From Aquila chrysaetos chrysaetos (Eukaryota; Chordata; Aves; Accipitriformes; Accipitridae): DNA of 64,000 nt. Position 1 is the stretch's first letter, and every line of letters begins with the position of its first letter. The notes under the pieces are model-generated. The model did no database searches and had not been told where the DNA came from. It worked only from the letters and a program-made list of their open reading frames with translations. The position numbers and the translations under genes were made by a program. Below are positions 49,540 to 62,376 of this stretch, piece by piece. The stretch is taken from NCBI RefSeq assembly GCF_900496995.4, contig NC_044030.1, positions 12,397,851 through 12,461,850 on the forward strand, given 5' to 3'.

Positions 49540-50180
49540 TGTATTGGGTTTGTGTGGCAAGATTTTGGTAGTGGGGGTGTTACAGGGGTGGCTTCTGTAA
49601 GAAGCTGCTGGAAGCTTCCCCTGTGTCCGACAGAGCCAAGGCCAGCCAGCTCTGAGACGGACCCGTCACCAGCCAAGGCCGAGCCCTTCAGTAATGGTGG
49701 TAGCACCTCTTGGAGAACAGATTTAAGAAGGGAAAAAAGTTGTGGCGGGCACAGAAACTGCAACTGAAGAGAGGAGTGAGAATATGTGAGCAAAACAACC
49801 CTGCAGACCCCCAGGTCAGTGCAGAAGGAGGGGAGGAGATGCTCCAGGCGCCCGAGCAGAGATTCCCCTGCAGCCTGTGGGGAAGACCATGGTGAGGCCG
49901 GCTGTCCCCCTGCAGCCCAGGGAGGTCCACGCTGGAGCAGATATCCACCTGCAGCCCGTGGGAGGGACCCATGCTGGAGCAGTTCGTGAAGAACTGCAGC
50001 CCGTGGGAAGGACCCACGCTGGAGCAGTTTGTGGAGAACTGTCTCCTATGGGAGGGACCCCACGCTGGAGCAGGGGACGAGTGAGGAGTCCTGCTCCTAA
50101 GGAGGAAGGAGCGGCAGAGACAATGTGTGATTAACTGACCCCAACCCCCGCTCCCCGTCCCCCTGTGCCACTGGGCACTT
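49540..50180 (+). mobile_element. LTR of the second avian type, 3'-truncated, plus strand
   Basis: Starts TGTATTGGGTTTGTGTGGC, the characteristic 5' end of a long avian LTR type. It continues through the GGGGTGGCTTCTGTAAGAAG block, a TTTAAGAAGG TATA-like region, and repeated GCTGGAGCAG modules (49925-50075), to GTCCCCCTGTGCCACTGGG. The expected 3' third (CT/TAATTTA-rich part and the GGGTCAACCCAC end) is missing, so the copy is truncated at about 50180. The other end of the target duplication was not found. Open frames here come from the low-stop tandem modules. Confidence 0.85.
49925..50075 (+). repeat. Tandem GCTGGAGCAG modules, period 42-46 bp, inside the LTR
   Basis: GCTGGAGCAG occurs at 49931, 49973, 50018 and 50064, each followed by a similar segment with CAGCCCGTGGGA.GGACCCA. 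The modules are typical of this LTR type. Confidence 0.85.
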
Positions 50181-50769
50181 AAAAAACCTAATGGGCACTT
50201 AAAAATAATGTAAAAAAGAAAAAAAAAACCGAAAATCTGTCCTGAAAAAATAGCCTTTATTGCATTTTGAGTCCACAGGGTTTTAACAATTAAGTTCCTG
50301 CCTAGAGATTTGTAAACAGTCTCTGTTATATTATCCAGCTCTTGCAAAACACTTGCTTGGAGCAGGTCCTTAAAGAAACAAAGTTTGTAGTCTTGTGTTT
50401 TGCACACACATGTTTATAGTCCTTACACACATGGAGGCTCACACCATCACTGCTGGGATCTCAAAACCACCAGCAGCAGCTGCATTTGATTTTAACTGAA
50501 GTTAGAAAGTGGAATTTCTTACATTTTCTCAAATGGTCGGGAGCTGCAATGGTAAATTATAAAATAACTTTATCCATCAGAAAGAACAGATATTGCTTCT
50601 CTGTACAACTGCCAGAATGTTTGCAAAATTGGAAAATCTTGTATATATCATGTAACATCATTCTTACTGAAAGCCATAAACGTTCATATGTTATGTAAAA
50701 TTTCTCCAGTGAAGAAACTTATCAAATAAAATTTATTAGGAAGACACAGTTACAAATTGCCGATATAAT
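50181..50769. other. Spacer between two inverted LTR copies
   Basis: About 590 bp, AT-rich, beginning with A runs and a duplicated GGGCACTTAAAAA (about 50175-50205). No retroviral internal sequence was recognised, so the flanking LTRs are not the two ends of one provirus. Confidence 0.5.
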
Positions 50770-51181
50770 TCTCGTGGGTTGACCCTGGCTGGATGCCAGG
50801 TGCCCACCAAAGCTGTTCTATCATTCCCCTCCTCAGATGGACAGGGGAGAGACAAGATAATGAAAGGGTCGTGGGTCGAGATGAGGACAGGGAGAGATCA
50901 CTCAACCAATTACCGTCACAGGCAAAACAAACTCAACCTGGGGAAAATTAACTTAATTTATTACCAGTTGACCAGAGTAGGGTAATGAGAAATAAAATCA
51001 AACCTTAATACACCTTCCCCCCACTCCTCCCTCCTTCCCAGCTGAACTCCAGTGCCATTTCTCTACCTCCTACCCCCCAGCAGCACACAGGGACAGAGAA
51101 GCTTCCAGCAGCTTCTCACAGAAGCCACCCCTGTAGCCCCCCCCTCCAGCCACCAAAACCTTGCCACACAAACCCAATACA
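50770..51181 (-). mobile_element. Solo LTR of the second type with a large internal deletion, minus strand
   Basis: The plus strand opens with CGTGGGTTGACCCTGGCTGG, the reverse complement of the 3' end, and closes with CCACACAAACCCAATACA, the reverse complement of the 5' end. Both termini are thus present in 412 bp. The middle, including the GCTGGAGCAG modules, is missing: the 5' block (AAGCTGCTGGAAGCTTC on the minus strand) joins directly to CTGTCCCTGTGTGCTGCTGG. Flanks ATAAT and ATGAG agree at only three of five bases. The terminal TG is mutated at the left end. Confidence 0.85.
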
Positions 51182-54100
51182 ATGAGTAAGTAGCACATTA
51201 CAAAATTGCTTTTTTTGTTCAGTGTGTGTCGTGGTATACTCAGGAATAGAACAAGTTGTGTAATGGGTCACTTCCTCAGAGTTTTTTCCTCTGTTTCTCA
51301 GCAGAGCCACAGTTCTTGTGCATGTTTAAGGTATACTGCGGAGAATATCTGTTTATGCAGAGTTCAGTCTGAGGGGGTGGTTTTGAGTGTGCTGTTCAAG
51401 ATTTATCTTTCTTTTGTTAACAGTTAAGTCGTTCCTGATAATTGCTCTTAAGATGGTTTCCTGCATCCTACACGTTCTGCTTATTTATGATTTCTTTAGA
51501 ATATGCATGCATTTTATAAATGATAATCAAGTGAATTTATGTCAGAGCATTCTGGTCAAGAGAAAAAATAAAAGCATTTTTTTGTTTTTTTCATACATCA
51601 TGAAGTCTCTCAGTAAATATTTATTTATCTTCTGTTGTCTTTAGCACTCCATAGCTTTCCTGATGCTTTTTATAATTTCTCCTGCATTGGAATACAGGTT
51701 GAAGCAGTACAATGGTCCTAGTCCATCTACTTTTCAATAACGTTATGTTGGATTACAAAAAAACCTGAACTGATCCCATTTAAATCACTTATGTTACTTT
51801 ATGTATTCTGAAGATGAAATATTATTATTCAGTTTAAGAAATGTTGGTTTTCTTCTGCAGATTTGAGCAAGTACACTGTGGACAACTGTTGCCTTTCAAT
51901 TTCTATAGCAGTATTTATTTCCCTGGGGCAGCAAAGCTTAACTCAGCCTTCTACAAAGGGCCCAACGTAAATTTAGAATTTATCCCTGTGGCTGTACAAA
52001 ATCTGCCAGTACAGAGATGTGATTACAGCTCAGTGGTTCACTTTATCTTCTGTCATTCAACGCTGCAGAACGGGTGGTGCACACAATGTGAGGAATGAAT
52101 CAGTTGCTACTTTTGCTGACTTTGTTGAGGATAGTAATTCCTAAGAAAATTCTTCTGGGAGGTTTAGGTCATTCACCGAAGGCTTGGAGGTTAAGGACAC
52201 AGAGGGTTAAAGAGCAGTGTGGATACCTTGTGTATTTACCTGTGTTGATTGTACACTTTAGTAGATTTATGATTGCTCTTAAATGAAATAGCTTAATCTA
52301 CCAAAACCATTCAGAGCTCCTTCTGTAGTGAACAGACCTGAACAGCTCAAAATGGCTTAATTGAGGTCTATATCTATGTTTACAAATAACTTAATCAAGA
52401 GGAGTCATGCCTTCTGAAATTCGTGTTTCTCCACTTTTAATATTGTGTTAATATTAACCGCTGTGACCAAACTGGCAGTATCTTTGAAAGCTTCTGGAAT
52501 TTTGGAGAACATCCTAAGGTGGACATAAAAAATGAAGAGTTTTTAATATCTCTAAAAGGTGAAGGTCTTCATGTCCCTGTAAAAAAAGGATGTGTCTGAA
52601 CAGCAACAGACATATGAACTCTATGTTTCTTAGTCTTTCAGTATGCTCTGCATTCTATTTGTTTTTTAAAAAGTTTGCATGGGATACAGGCCAGGTCCTA
52701 CCAAAATAGTCAGACAGTTAGCAAACTGCAGCATCTGCAAGTTGGCAGATGCCAACCTGTTTGCACCACTTTTATTCTACCCACTGTTTTTATTTTGGCT
52801 CATACATTGTTGCTGCCATCCAGACTGGTGGTGGTAATTCAAAACAGCTACTAAAAAGCATATTTATTTAAATGTGTCTGAATTTACATTGTGCCATAGT
52901 TAGAGTTGGCAAGCAACCTGTCAGTTCAAAACTTCACACTTATTTGAAAATTATTGTAGAAATGTTCCCATTAGAGACAGAAGATTTTTATACCACTTTC
53001 TACATAAGATTCAGTGTTGCCCTTTTCTTAGTTACAGCCTCATGAATTTGTACAGCTTTAAAGTATACCAATAGGTTATATTTTTTAAAATATAGATTCA
53101 ATTATATTTAATGTGAAAATCATTAGCCTACGAAAAAATAAGGATTAAAATTAAAACTGTATCCTCACCATATATTATACTAGTAAAATACTTCTGGTAA
53201 TATATCCCTGTTTCAAATTCATATAAAAAGGCAGACATTATGTCCTAGAAGCAGAGCACAACAAGGTAAGTATGGATAATAAAACATACCTGTAATCTTC
53301 CTTAACACAGCTGAACAGATGCCAAAAAACCTTTGCTGACTATAGGAAATATCCTCTAGTTATCATTGTATTACGGAAGACTGCAATATAATTGTGTGGA
53401 AATCCCTCCAACATTATGTATTAGTCCTACTTCTTTCTCAGAGGGTCATAAAGATGCACTTTTTCACAAATTAAGTGTTGGCAGTGCACCAGAGACATAG
53501 TATTTTCTTCACTTCGAAACTGTGAAATACCTAGTAAGTTAGGCCCACGTTTTTGGTCTGTCCTTTAGTGTTTGTCCTCTTTTATGTTTATTTCTCAGGC
53601 TTAAACCTGTAGGTCATTACTTTTCTGAAGCACTGAATGCCTGCAGACTCTGTAGGTCTATATGACCTTTGAAAGCCAGACTCTAAACCCACTTAGGCAG
53701 TGGCTGCTTCTAAAAATTTGATCTTACATGACTTCCCAGACCTAACCTTTTATTCATACCACTGATATAAACTCTGTACTTTTGCAGCTTGCATCTCAGA
53801 AACGTTCAGAATTTCCATGCCTCTGTGTCTTCCCCCTCATCCCCACCCTGCAGAAAATGGAAATTTTAACACTGACCTCTTGTGGAACTGAACTTGTTAG
53901 TAACTCTTTCCAGGCCACTTCCCTCATGCTGCTAGATTCATTCTAAAGCTGTAAAAGAAAAGTCTGTGTATTTACAGAGCCAGTTAGTACTTTGAAATAC
54001 TTATGCTGCTATGACATGTACTACATGCGTCATGTCTGATGTGCTGTTAAATCAAGGGAGACTTCAAAGCTGAACCTCGAGTAACCGAAGTTTACTTGAG

Positions 54101-57100
54101 CTGCTGAAGTAATAGTGAACATCACTTGAAATTGCTAAAGTAATATGGTACAGTGAAGAGGGGCACAGCTCTGTTATGTGTACCCATCTTGAAAACACGA
54201 TCTGCTTTACCACTTATAATGTGTTCACATTCATAGTTGAAGCTGGAGTCCTGGTCAGCTGGATACATTAAACATAGAGGAACACATGATGCCTGTTCTG
54301 AAAAATTTGCAGTCATTTTAAAGTTAAGACATAGTGCATCAAACCATGAGTTGCAGAAACACAAAAATGATGTGGGGAAAATAACAAAATTTGGGGTTGA
54401 TGGAGGTAATAAGGTGACAGATGTAAAAGTCATGGAAGTGAATCACCATTGCTTTCCTCAGGTCCTGGGATATGACTCAATGTTCCAAATTTTTAGATAC
54501 TAGAATCAAGTGAGCACTTTTACTGTTTAAAAATATTTTTATCCAAGTATAGTCCTTCGAGCTGTTGGCATTCCTCATGCCTGCCCACACTGAGAAAAAA
54601 AGAAGACCCTTGTCTATGTTATTATTTTAATACTTTGTCTTTGTACATGGACACCCACCTACTCACATCATTAGATTGAGACTGTAGGGATCACAGCTCT
54701 GTGACGAGGAAACACCAGGGGTACTCACCCCCACCTTTCTCTTCAAAAACCTCCTGTAAATGGAAACAGAACAGCTTTCTCAAAGGTGCCCAGTACCAAT
54801 GGCTGCCCTGCATGTCAGAGGTTGCTCTACCTCATCACTTTCACCTCTTCTTACCTCCAGCCCTTCCCTGGGCTCACCCTCTGCATCAGGACCTGGTTTT
54901 CCAATACATTGAAGGTTATCTGGTTTATTCCAGCTGAGGGTCAAGCTCTCAGCTTTTTCTGCATGAAAGTGATAGTTTATCACTTGAAAAAGAACTCCAT
55001 TTCTATGGTGGTTGCTGTCTAGGACTCTAGCTTAACAAATCTCAGAATTTTGCTCTCCTGGTCACATAGGTTGCCAAAGTGGTCTGTTAATTTGCTTTTC
55101 TACAGCTACATATTTCTGTGGATTTTATCAAATAAATGTAAACCAAAGGCCTTCAATCTTATTTCAATGTAGTCCTTCCCATTTAGAAAAAAAAAAAAAA
55201 AAATCTGTGAAAAGTCTTGCTGCAGGAAAGAGACGGTGTTCTTTCAAAAGTGCATAAGGAATCTTTAGCAACACCATTTTGTAAATGAGGGAGGTGGTGT
55301 CTCAAATGTTAAGTAAGAGCTGAAGACCAACACTTCATTATTACTATTTTTAATGATAATCAAAGTCAACAAAAGTTTCTGATGAGAGGATGAAATATTT
55401 AAATGTCAATTATTTGTCTGCAAACATATCACATCTGCCTGGGTGATAATTATAGTTGTTGGAGAGATGGCTGCTGAATGAATATGATAAAATAATAATA
55501 ATTAAAAAAAAGGCACCTTTCATTCAGTCAGTTGCTTCCTGGTATGAAATTTTCCTGTTCTGGCAGCTAAGACCCTCAGCATGAGATTTGGCAGGTTCTG
55601 TCTTCAAAACTGTTGAACTATGACAGTACCATGAACATTGAATTGTCCTTGGCCAGATCAGAACAGAGCAGAATCCTGACCAGAATTCAGGACTTTTGCA
55701 CTCTGGAGTTTTGGGTTTTTTAGATCTTACTGCCTCATCACTGTACAGGAAAAACTAATTTCTTTCCCCAGACCACCTGTATATGTTGTGGTTGCTTTTC
55801 TCAAAGTTCTTGCCAATTTTACTGTGGAAAAATGTTCCATTGACAGCTCTCGGACTTTGATCTTTGGTTGTGTTCCCACCATTGTGTCAGTGCAATAAGA
55901 TGAGTGAAGAATGTTTGTTTATTAGTTGTTTTCTCAAAAGAAAGGGAAAAAAAAGAAGATCGTATTCTGCTTTAAAGAAAAATCCCAAACTTGAAATTCT
56001 GCATTTGTCTCCCCATCTTGGGGGCACACCCTAAAGAACAGTCAATCTAAGGGCCTGGGAACCTCCCATTTTTCTGGACTGTCTGGTTGCTGCCAGTCTC
56101 CCAGGCAGTTTGTTGCATTGTCAGACCTCTGTGATTTCCAATAAAATTTGTTAAGTTGGTATGATCTCAGCAAACATTTTTATTTCTGCAGATAGGTAAA
56201 TAACTGAAAAAAAAGTAGTTGGAACTGATCTTTATGGCTGTGAGTGATGGATTTGTAGAGACAGAAAGACAGATTCTGCAAGATTCATTTACTCTCCACT
56301 TCATTATATACACCAGAGCCCAGGCTTTGATTGAACATAATCCTACTAATATCAAAGTATTCAGAATCAAAATAGCATAATTTCTAAATTGTTTTATTCA
56401 GTGACCATGTCTGATTCCTAAGTCTGGCTTCACTACATTATTTTAGAGATAATCATGATTCATTTCTTTTGCGTGTAACTTTGCAATAAAAAAAATCTTC
56501 TCTGTAGTTTCTCCTGATGCTTACTTTACATGGAGATAAGAGTCTGGATGACAGCCTCTGCTGAGCAGTCAGTAGGGTTTGTGGAGGTAGGGATGGGGTT
56601 TGTTATGCAGAATTCTTCCTTCTTTCTGATAGCGTGCAAAAACCCTGAGTGCCTAATGATGATCTCCAAGCAGCACATGGTACTTCTGTCACAGAAGCAC
56701 ATGATGGGAACATGCATGGATGGAATGAGACAGAGAAATTTTGTTTTACTCTTTTAGTTTGGTGAATTTCTTACCAGTTTTACATAGAAAATGAGCCCTG
56801 TTGAGGCATTTTCTTATATTTGGATGTCAGAGACCTGGGCTGAAAAGCAGAGAAATCACACATTCCTCTCAACAGCCAATATCAAGTATTTCAAAAGAAC
56901 ATGGACAAATCACCTCCAGACAGCTTTGGAGCAAAAAGATTCAAATTGTTTTCCCCAGGAATGTTTCTTCATCACCTGCCAGTAGCTTGACACAGGACAA
57001 CTGCACTGTGCATGAAAACTTTGCTTTAGGGGACCCATTCTAATCTGTGTACTTTATGTAGCTGCTGGTTGTTGTTTGTAGACTTTTGTGTATCACAGTA

Positions 57101-60100
57101 GTGTACAAATGGCACAAAGTCACATGAAATTCAAATTAAGAAAAATATATCTATAAACTTTTCATTACAGTTTATTCAGTTTCTTGTCATAAAAAGGCAC
57201 CCTTGCAAGTATAGGTTACATGAGTTATAAATAACATCTACGATTACATTTTATTCAACCTACTCTTGATACTAATTAAAAGTAGATTATAGATATCCAA
57301 TTTAAAGTGAGATTATCATTTATTTATTAAGGCACTTCAAACTTCATATGCCATCTTTATACAATAAGGTATTTAATTACCCCTACATTTAACCTCCCGC
57401 GTTTTTCTGATTCTCATTGTGGGAATGAGGCATTTGGCTCAATTTGCTTTTGGTTATGTTACAAAGACAGGGAAAAAATTCTGGAACTCTAAGAAAGATG
57501 TAGATAAAAATAAAACACCTGCGTCATTTTAGTTTGTATGCGATGGCAAGAAGTTTAAATGCTTAAACTTGTGGTTTAAATAACCACATACATTTATTTT
57601 CAGATTTCATTGTATTTCAGTTATGGGTACATATTTGTCATTCTGGAAGTAGATATGCACTGTACTGTTAAAGCATGGGATGCGGTATTAAACAATCTTT
57701 ATCTAATTTGTCTTGGTTATCTTGAAAGGAAAATATAATTATCAAGGAGTGAAATGTTCTCAGGCTAGGTTCTATAATAATCCCACAATTTTTGTATGTG
57801 ACCACTGCGAAAACAATGTTTTTAAGTTCTGAAGGCGAAAATAAGTGCAGAAGCCAAAGCTTTAAAGCAACTGTTGTTTCTGAAATGACACCTGGGACAG
57901 ACAGAATAACAAAATTGGCTTTTACTCTTTCAGCTAAAGAGAACGGTATGCCCAGGCCAAGCATGAGGTGAATTAACACAGCTCTGTGTAGGGAAGCTTG
58001 CATTATGCCTTGCTGCCTTATCTGCAGATAAAAAAGCAATCGTTTTGGTTGCTAAGGGTAGCAATCCCATGCCTTCCCTACAATCAAAAAGTAAACCATC
58101 ACAATAAATAAAAAGAAATGGGTTGAAGGACTGAAAGAAATGTTTCATCCAGTCACACTATTTATGAAAGGTGACAATTTGTAATGGGTGTTGGCAACAG
58201 AAAGGTGCAATTACTTCTCTCCTGCTGCTGGGTTGTGGCACTGCTCTGCCTGCAGGGAGCCTGGGAGCAGCGAGGCTGGGGGGGAGGTGGGGGGTCCTGT
58301 CCTAGCTGCGCTCTGCAGGCTGCTGCTGACAGGTACAAAGCAGCAGATGGAAGATGAGGTGCCACATAACACCTATTACAGAATAAATGTTTACATACAC
58401 AGCTCCTGCAGCACTGCCCACGAGACTCACAGAGGAGGCAGGGCTGGGGGAGAGAAGGCACCTACAAAATGCCATTTGTTCCTCCGATGATAATTGCAGC
58501 ACTGGAAGCATCTTTGCCATTGCTATAGTACTAGAGGGCTGTAGTTTTAATTTCCAGTTTAAGTTACACAGTATTGTCATATCACAGGGACTAGAGTTTC
58601 AGAAGCTTTAACTATTTTTTTTTAAACAACATGGTTTTCTTGGCTTACTTCAGAATCACAGAAAGAGTAAGCTTGCAAATCTTTTAATAAGGCAATTACA
58701 TGCAGACAGATTAGATCTCATGGCACAATAGATTTTTGCTATATTATTCAGTATCTTTTTTGATATTGCACTGTCACTAGACAAAAGCTCTGAATAGTAA
58801 TGTGACAAGTCTATTCAGGAGACAACAATACAAGATTCCTTAATTGTGCTCACTTGTATGCCACACAAACCTGCACTTAATTTTCCTGCCTGTTTTGAAA
58901 ATGTGGAAACAAAATACTATTTAGATCCAACAGTGCTTTATCTGTGAAATCTGCATTTTGTATTTGTAAAATGAAAATGTTGAGATAGTCAGTCACTTAA
59001 TTTTTCCCATACAATGAAAATCTTATCATCTCCTGATTCAGAATGTCAATCTTAATATAGAAATTAATTTCTTCTTATTAAAAAATGCAAAAGAACTGAG
59101 CAAAACACAGGCTGCAAAAGGGAGGCTGTGCTATTTTCAATATTTGAAATCAGTAACCTCATGTTTGTTTTCTCAATGTCTGCCTGAGAGATAAATCAAG
59201 AAAGACATGGGAGTATATTTTCTTGCCATAGTTTATTTTGTAAGTGGCATTGCATAAGTAATAACATTTTTACATTTTTCCTTGCTAAAATTATGTGCAT
59301 AGAAGAGCTAATTATCATTATTCCCAGATTTTAGAGGGAGGCTGAGGTAGAAATGTGATGTTTTGCAGGAAGCCATACTGTATATTGACAGAAAATCAAA
59401 GTGCTGTCTGGATTCCAGTGTATATCCCTATGGACATGGAAAAAGGTCACAGGATCTTCCAAACAGAGATAGAAAACTCCTGTCATAAGTTAACTTCTCA
59501 ATTCACAAAGACAAAATTATAATCAATACTATGTATTAATCCTAAATTTATGAAGCCATTCTGGGCACATTTCAGAAGACCTGAATGATTTCACCAAACA
59601 AGTAGTGATGAAATTTTTAAATTCAGTTATACAAATAAAAAAAAAAAACTTGTAATAAATATACATAAATGCATGTGTGTGTATAAATACTACATTAGCA
59701 TAAAAATAACAATTAAATCTTCATTTGTTTGTTCTTGTCTCGTAGAGGAAGAAGCTCTTGCCTGTAGGATTCCATTGTATTTAAAATATAACTTTATTTA
59801 ATTCCATGTTTAGTGCAGTAATACCTTTCTGTTTCATTGCTCTTGTTTAGGATATGGATGTTCATGCTTATTGTTTATTCAGAATGAGACTTAATTCAGA
59901 TTTTTAAGAGTAGTGCTTGGCCACATTACCTAGAAATTTTCGACAACAGAAAGTCCTTCATTGGTCAAATATAATAAAGACCTCAAGAAAGAAAACAATA
60001 CACTTTACCCAGGTTCATCTTTGAACTTTATCTGTGACTTTAGAATTTTTACTTTTGTAACAGATACTAAAATTGCAAATAAAGTGCATGACATTTATTG

Positions 60101-61959
60101 CCAAAGATGCTCTTATTTTTCAGTAAAAGTGTAATTTTCCAATATATTATTCTTGCTCCACAAAATCTAATGAATAAATAAATTCTTTATTGACTTTGGC
60201 TCAAATGGTAGGGCCATGTGATTAGACAAATAACCAAATGTTGGCAGAAGGAGAGTGAAAAGTCAAAAGCCATCAAGTGTTTAAACTAAAGATTTCAGGG
60301 TATTCAGCAGGATTTATATCAAGTCCAAACCCAGTAGGACATAATTCCAGGTTTCTGTGTGTCTGGTGAGCTGTTCTCCAATGTATTACATTCAATTTCC
60401 TGTTAGGTTTTCTAACAATAGGTGCAAATCACAGAAACACTTTATAAGGAACTCCAGTTTTTTATAATGGGGTACATGATCTTTCTGCATACCCTTTGCT
60501 TTCCCATCCAAAAGAGGGCTACCTGCCACCTTCTGATATTTTTGACTGCTGTACTGCTAAGCCACTGGAGTCACAGCAGCTAAGAAAATCTTTGGAAGTC
60601 TACTGTCCATGTTGTGTGATGGTGTTGAATGAATCGAGAGGTGGAGGTGCAGGAGCTCTGGCTGATACCAGCCAGTTCAGGAGTAGTATCATGAAATTGA
60701 GAGCAAGGAAACACAACTGAAAATTATATAGCATCATGCACTTATTGCATGCTGCATCTGCCACATGAAATCATGGTAAAAATAGAAGCCTTTTCAAAAA
60801 ATAACTATACCCACCAATAAAAGAAATAAATTAAACCTGACAGGTATTGGAAGCGAATAAAAGGATGATCAAAACCTGCTATACTGTCTCCACATGGGTA
60901 CCCCTGTTTACCCTTCTGTGCTTGGAACCCCTGACCTACTTCTGAATTTGCAATGACAATTTACAGACAGTGCCATAGGCTTGCCATAGATTTTTTATTT
61001 CCAGCTGTAGTGGGGAAACTAGTGCTGTAGGTGAAAATACAGAATATAATCCTGACCATACAAAGGTTTGGGGTTAGGTCTTGGAATTGGACCTATGTAA
61101 GCAAACCCATTTGCAAGGTGTAGCAGTGTTTACTACCATGAACAATCCTATTGATTTGACTTGACTGCGGTCATGAAGACGGTGGACATTAAGCCTTTTA
61201 CTATGCATTATTGCAGGACTGAGCCTTATGTTGAAGGAGTATAACAACAGTCCTTGTAATTAACACACAGTGTGAAATTCAGTTTTTGTTTATCAAGGAA
61301 GAAAGAGAGGACTACAATTGGAATAGCATTAATGATTTTTTTGTGTATAAGCTGCTTTTTGTCATGACTACTAAAGATTAAGCTGGGTAAATTACAGAAA
61401 GGTCTGTTAGTTCCAAATAATAGGTACAGATCTACGCACAAGGTTGGACGTGTATATTAACTACCTTTTTGAATATACTCAATTCAAAAGAGCCCTACTG
61501 GAACACATCCTACTCCTGAATGTCAGTCAACATATTTTAAGAACACACAGGTGACACCTGGGGACTCTGCTAGATTTTTACACTGATATGATGTGTATCT
61601 GTTAACCTGTAGCCAATTTATTGGCTAAACCCAGGGTGTATCCTCACCCTTCTTTTCCCTGTCTGCTTCTTTGCCCTGCTCCCCACCTTTGTGCACTGGT
61701 TATTGTAAATGCATTGCTTACTTTGCTTTGAATGCAGAAAGTGCATTTTTCAAGATGCAGTAAAGAGAGCGTTTCATGCAGAATCAGGGAAATGACTGGG
61801 TGAGCTAGGTGCAAAGAGACATGGTTGCAGGCGTTGTATCCCTGCCCACCAGGTGGATCTAAGGGGAGTGTTTCTTGGTTGTGGGGTGTCTTCACTGATG
61901 TCAGTGATCATAACTCTTGACTAAGCATCAAATTGCATGGATAGCATAGCCAGTGGAGG
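51182..61959. other. Long AT-rich intron-like or intergenic block
   Basis: About 10.8 kb. No supported exon. Minus-strand frames at 54122-54433 and 57668-58039 and the pair near 58160-58580 have no recognised domains. The last of these lies in a small GC-richer patch with only weak splice signals. A-runs occur at about 55189-55202 and 59637-59648. A CTCF-like motif is at 61845-61857. Confidence 0.45.
61845..61857 (+). promoter_or_regulatory. Possible CTCF-binding motif
   Basis: CCACCAGGTGGA lies here within a CCTGCCCACCAGGTGGATC context. It agrees with the core consensus CCASYAGRKGGC at all but the last position. Motif evidence only. Confidence 0.3.
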
Positions 61960-62376
61960 CAGCCAATAGATGCAGCAGTTTGCACTGCAGTTTCTGTGCT
62001 GTTTCTTTGAGTTCCTCTTGAGACCAACTTGAGCTTCTGGGCACTTTGTATAGGATAATCAGGAGATTCTCTGATCCCTCTGAGGAACTGCAGGGCTCCA
62101 GCTGCAGCCGGGTAAAGACAGAGATAGGGCTAAGGTAAGGGTAGAGCTAGCATCTTCTAATGAGCTATGTCAGCTGACCTTGACAAAGGATGCTTGAAGC
62201 CTTTGTTCTAGCTGACCCCTGATTACAGAGGGTCAAGCACCCTTCTAGTCCATGCCAAAAGAGGGACCTGTGTAGGAGCCAGCCTAAATCACTGCTGGCA
62301 GAGGCAGCAGTTTGCACAGCAGTGCACAAAGCAGAGGCCAGAAAACCTGCTCTGTCCTGCATACTCATCCCTAGCT

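Noticed and set aside
49688..50407. 239-codon minus-strand frame and overlapping plus-strand frames
   Set aside because: They derive from the tandem modules of the LTR; the peptide repeats mirror the DNA repeats.
49540..51181. A single provirus bounded by the two LTR copies
   Set aside because: The copies are in opposite orientation and the 590 bp between them has no retroviral internal sequence.
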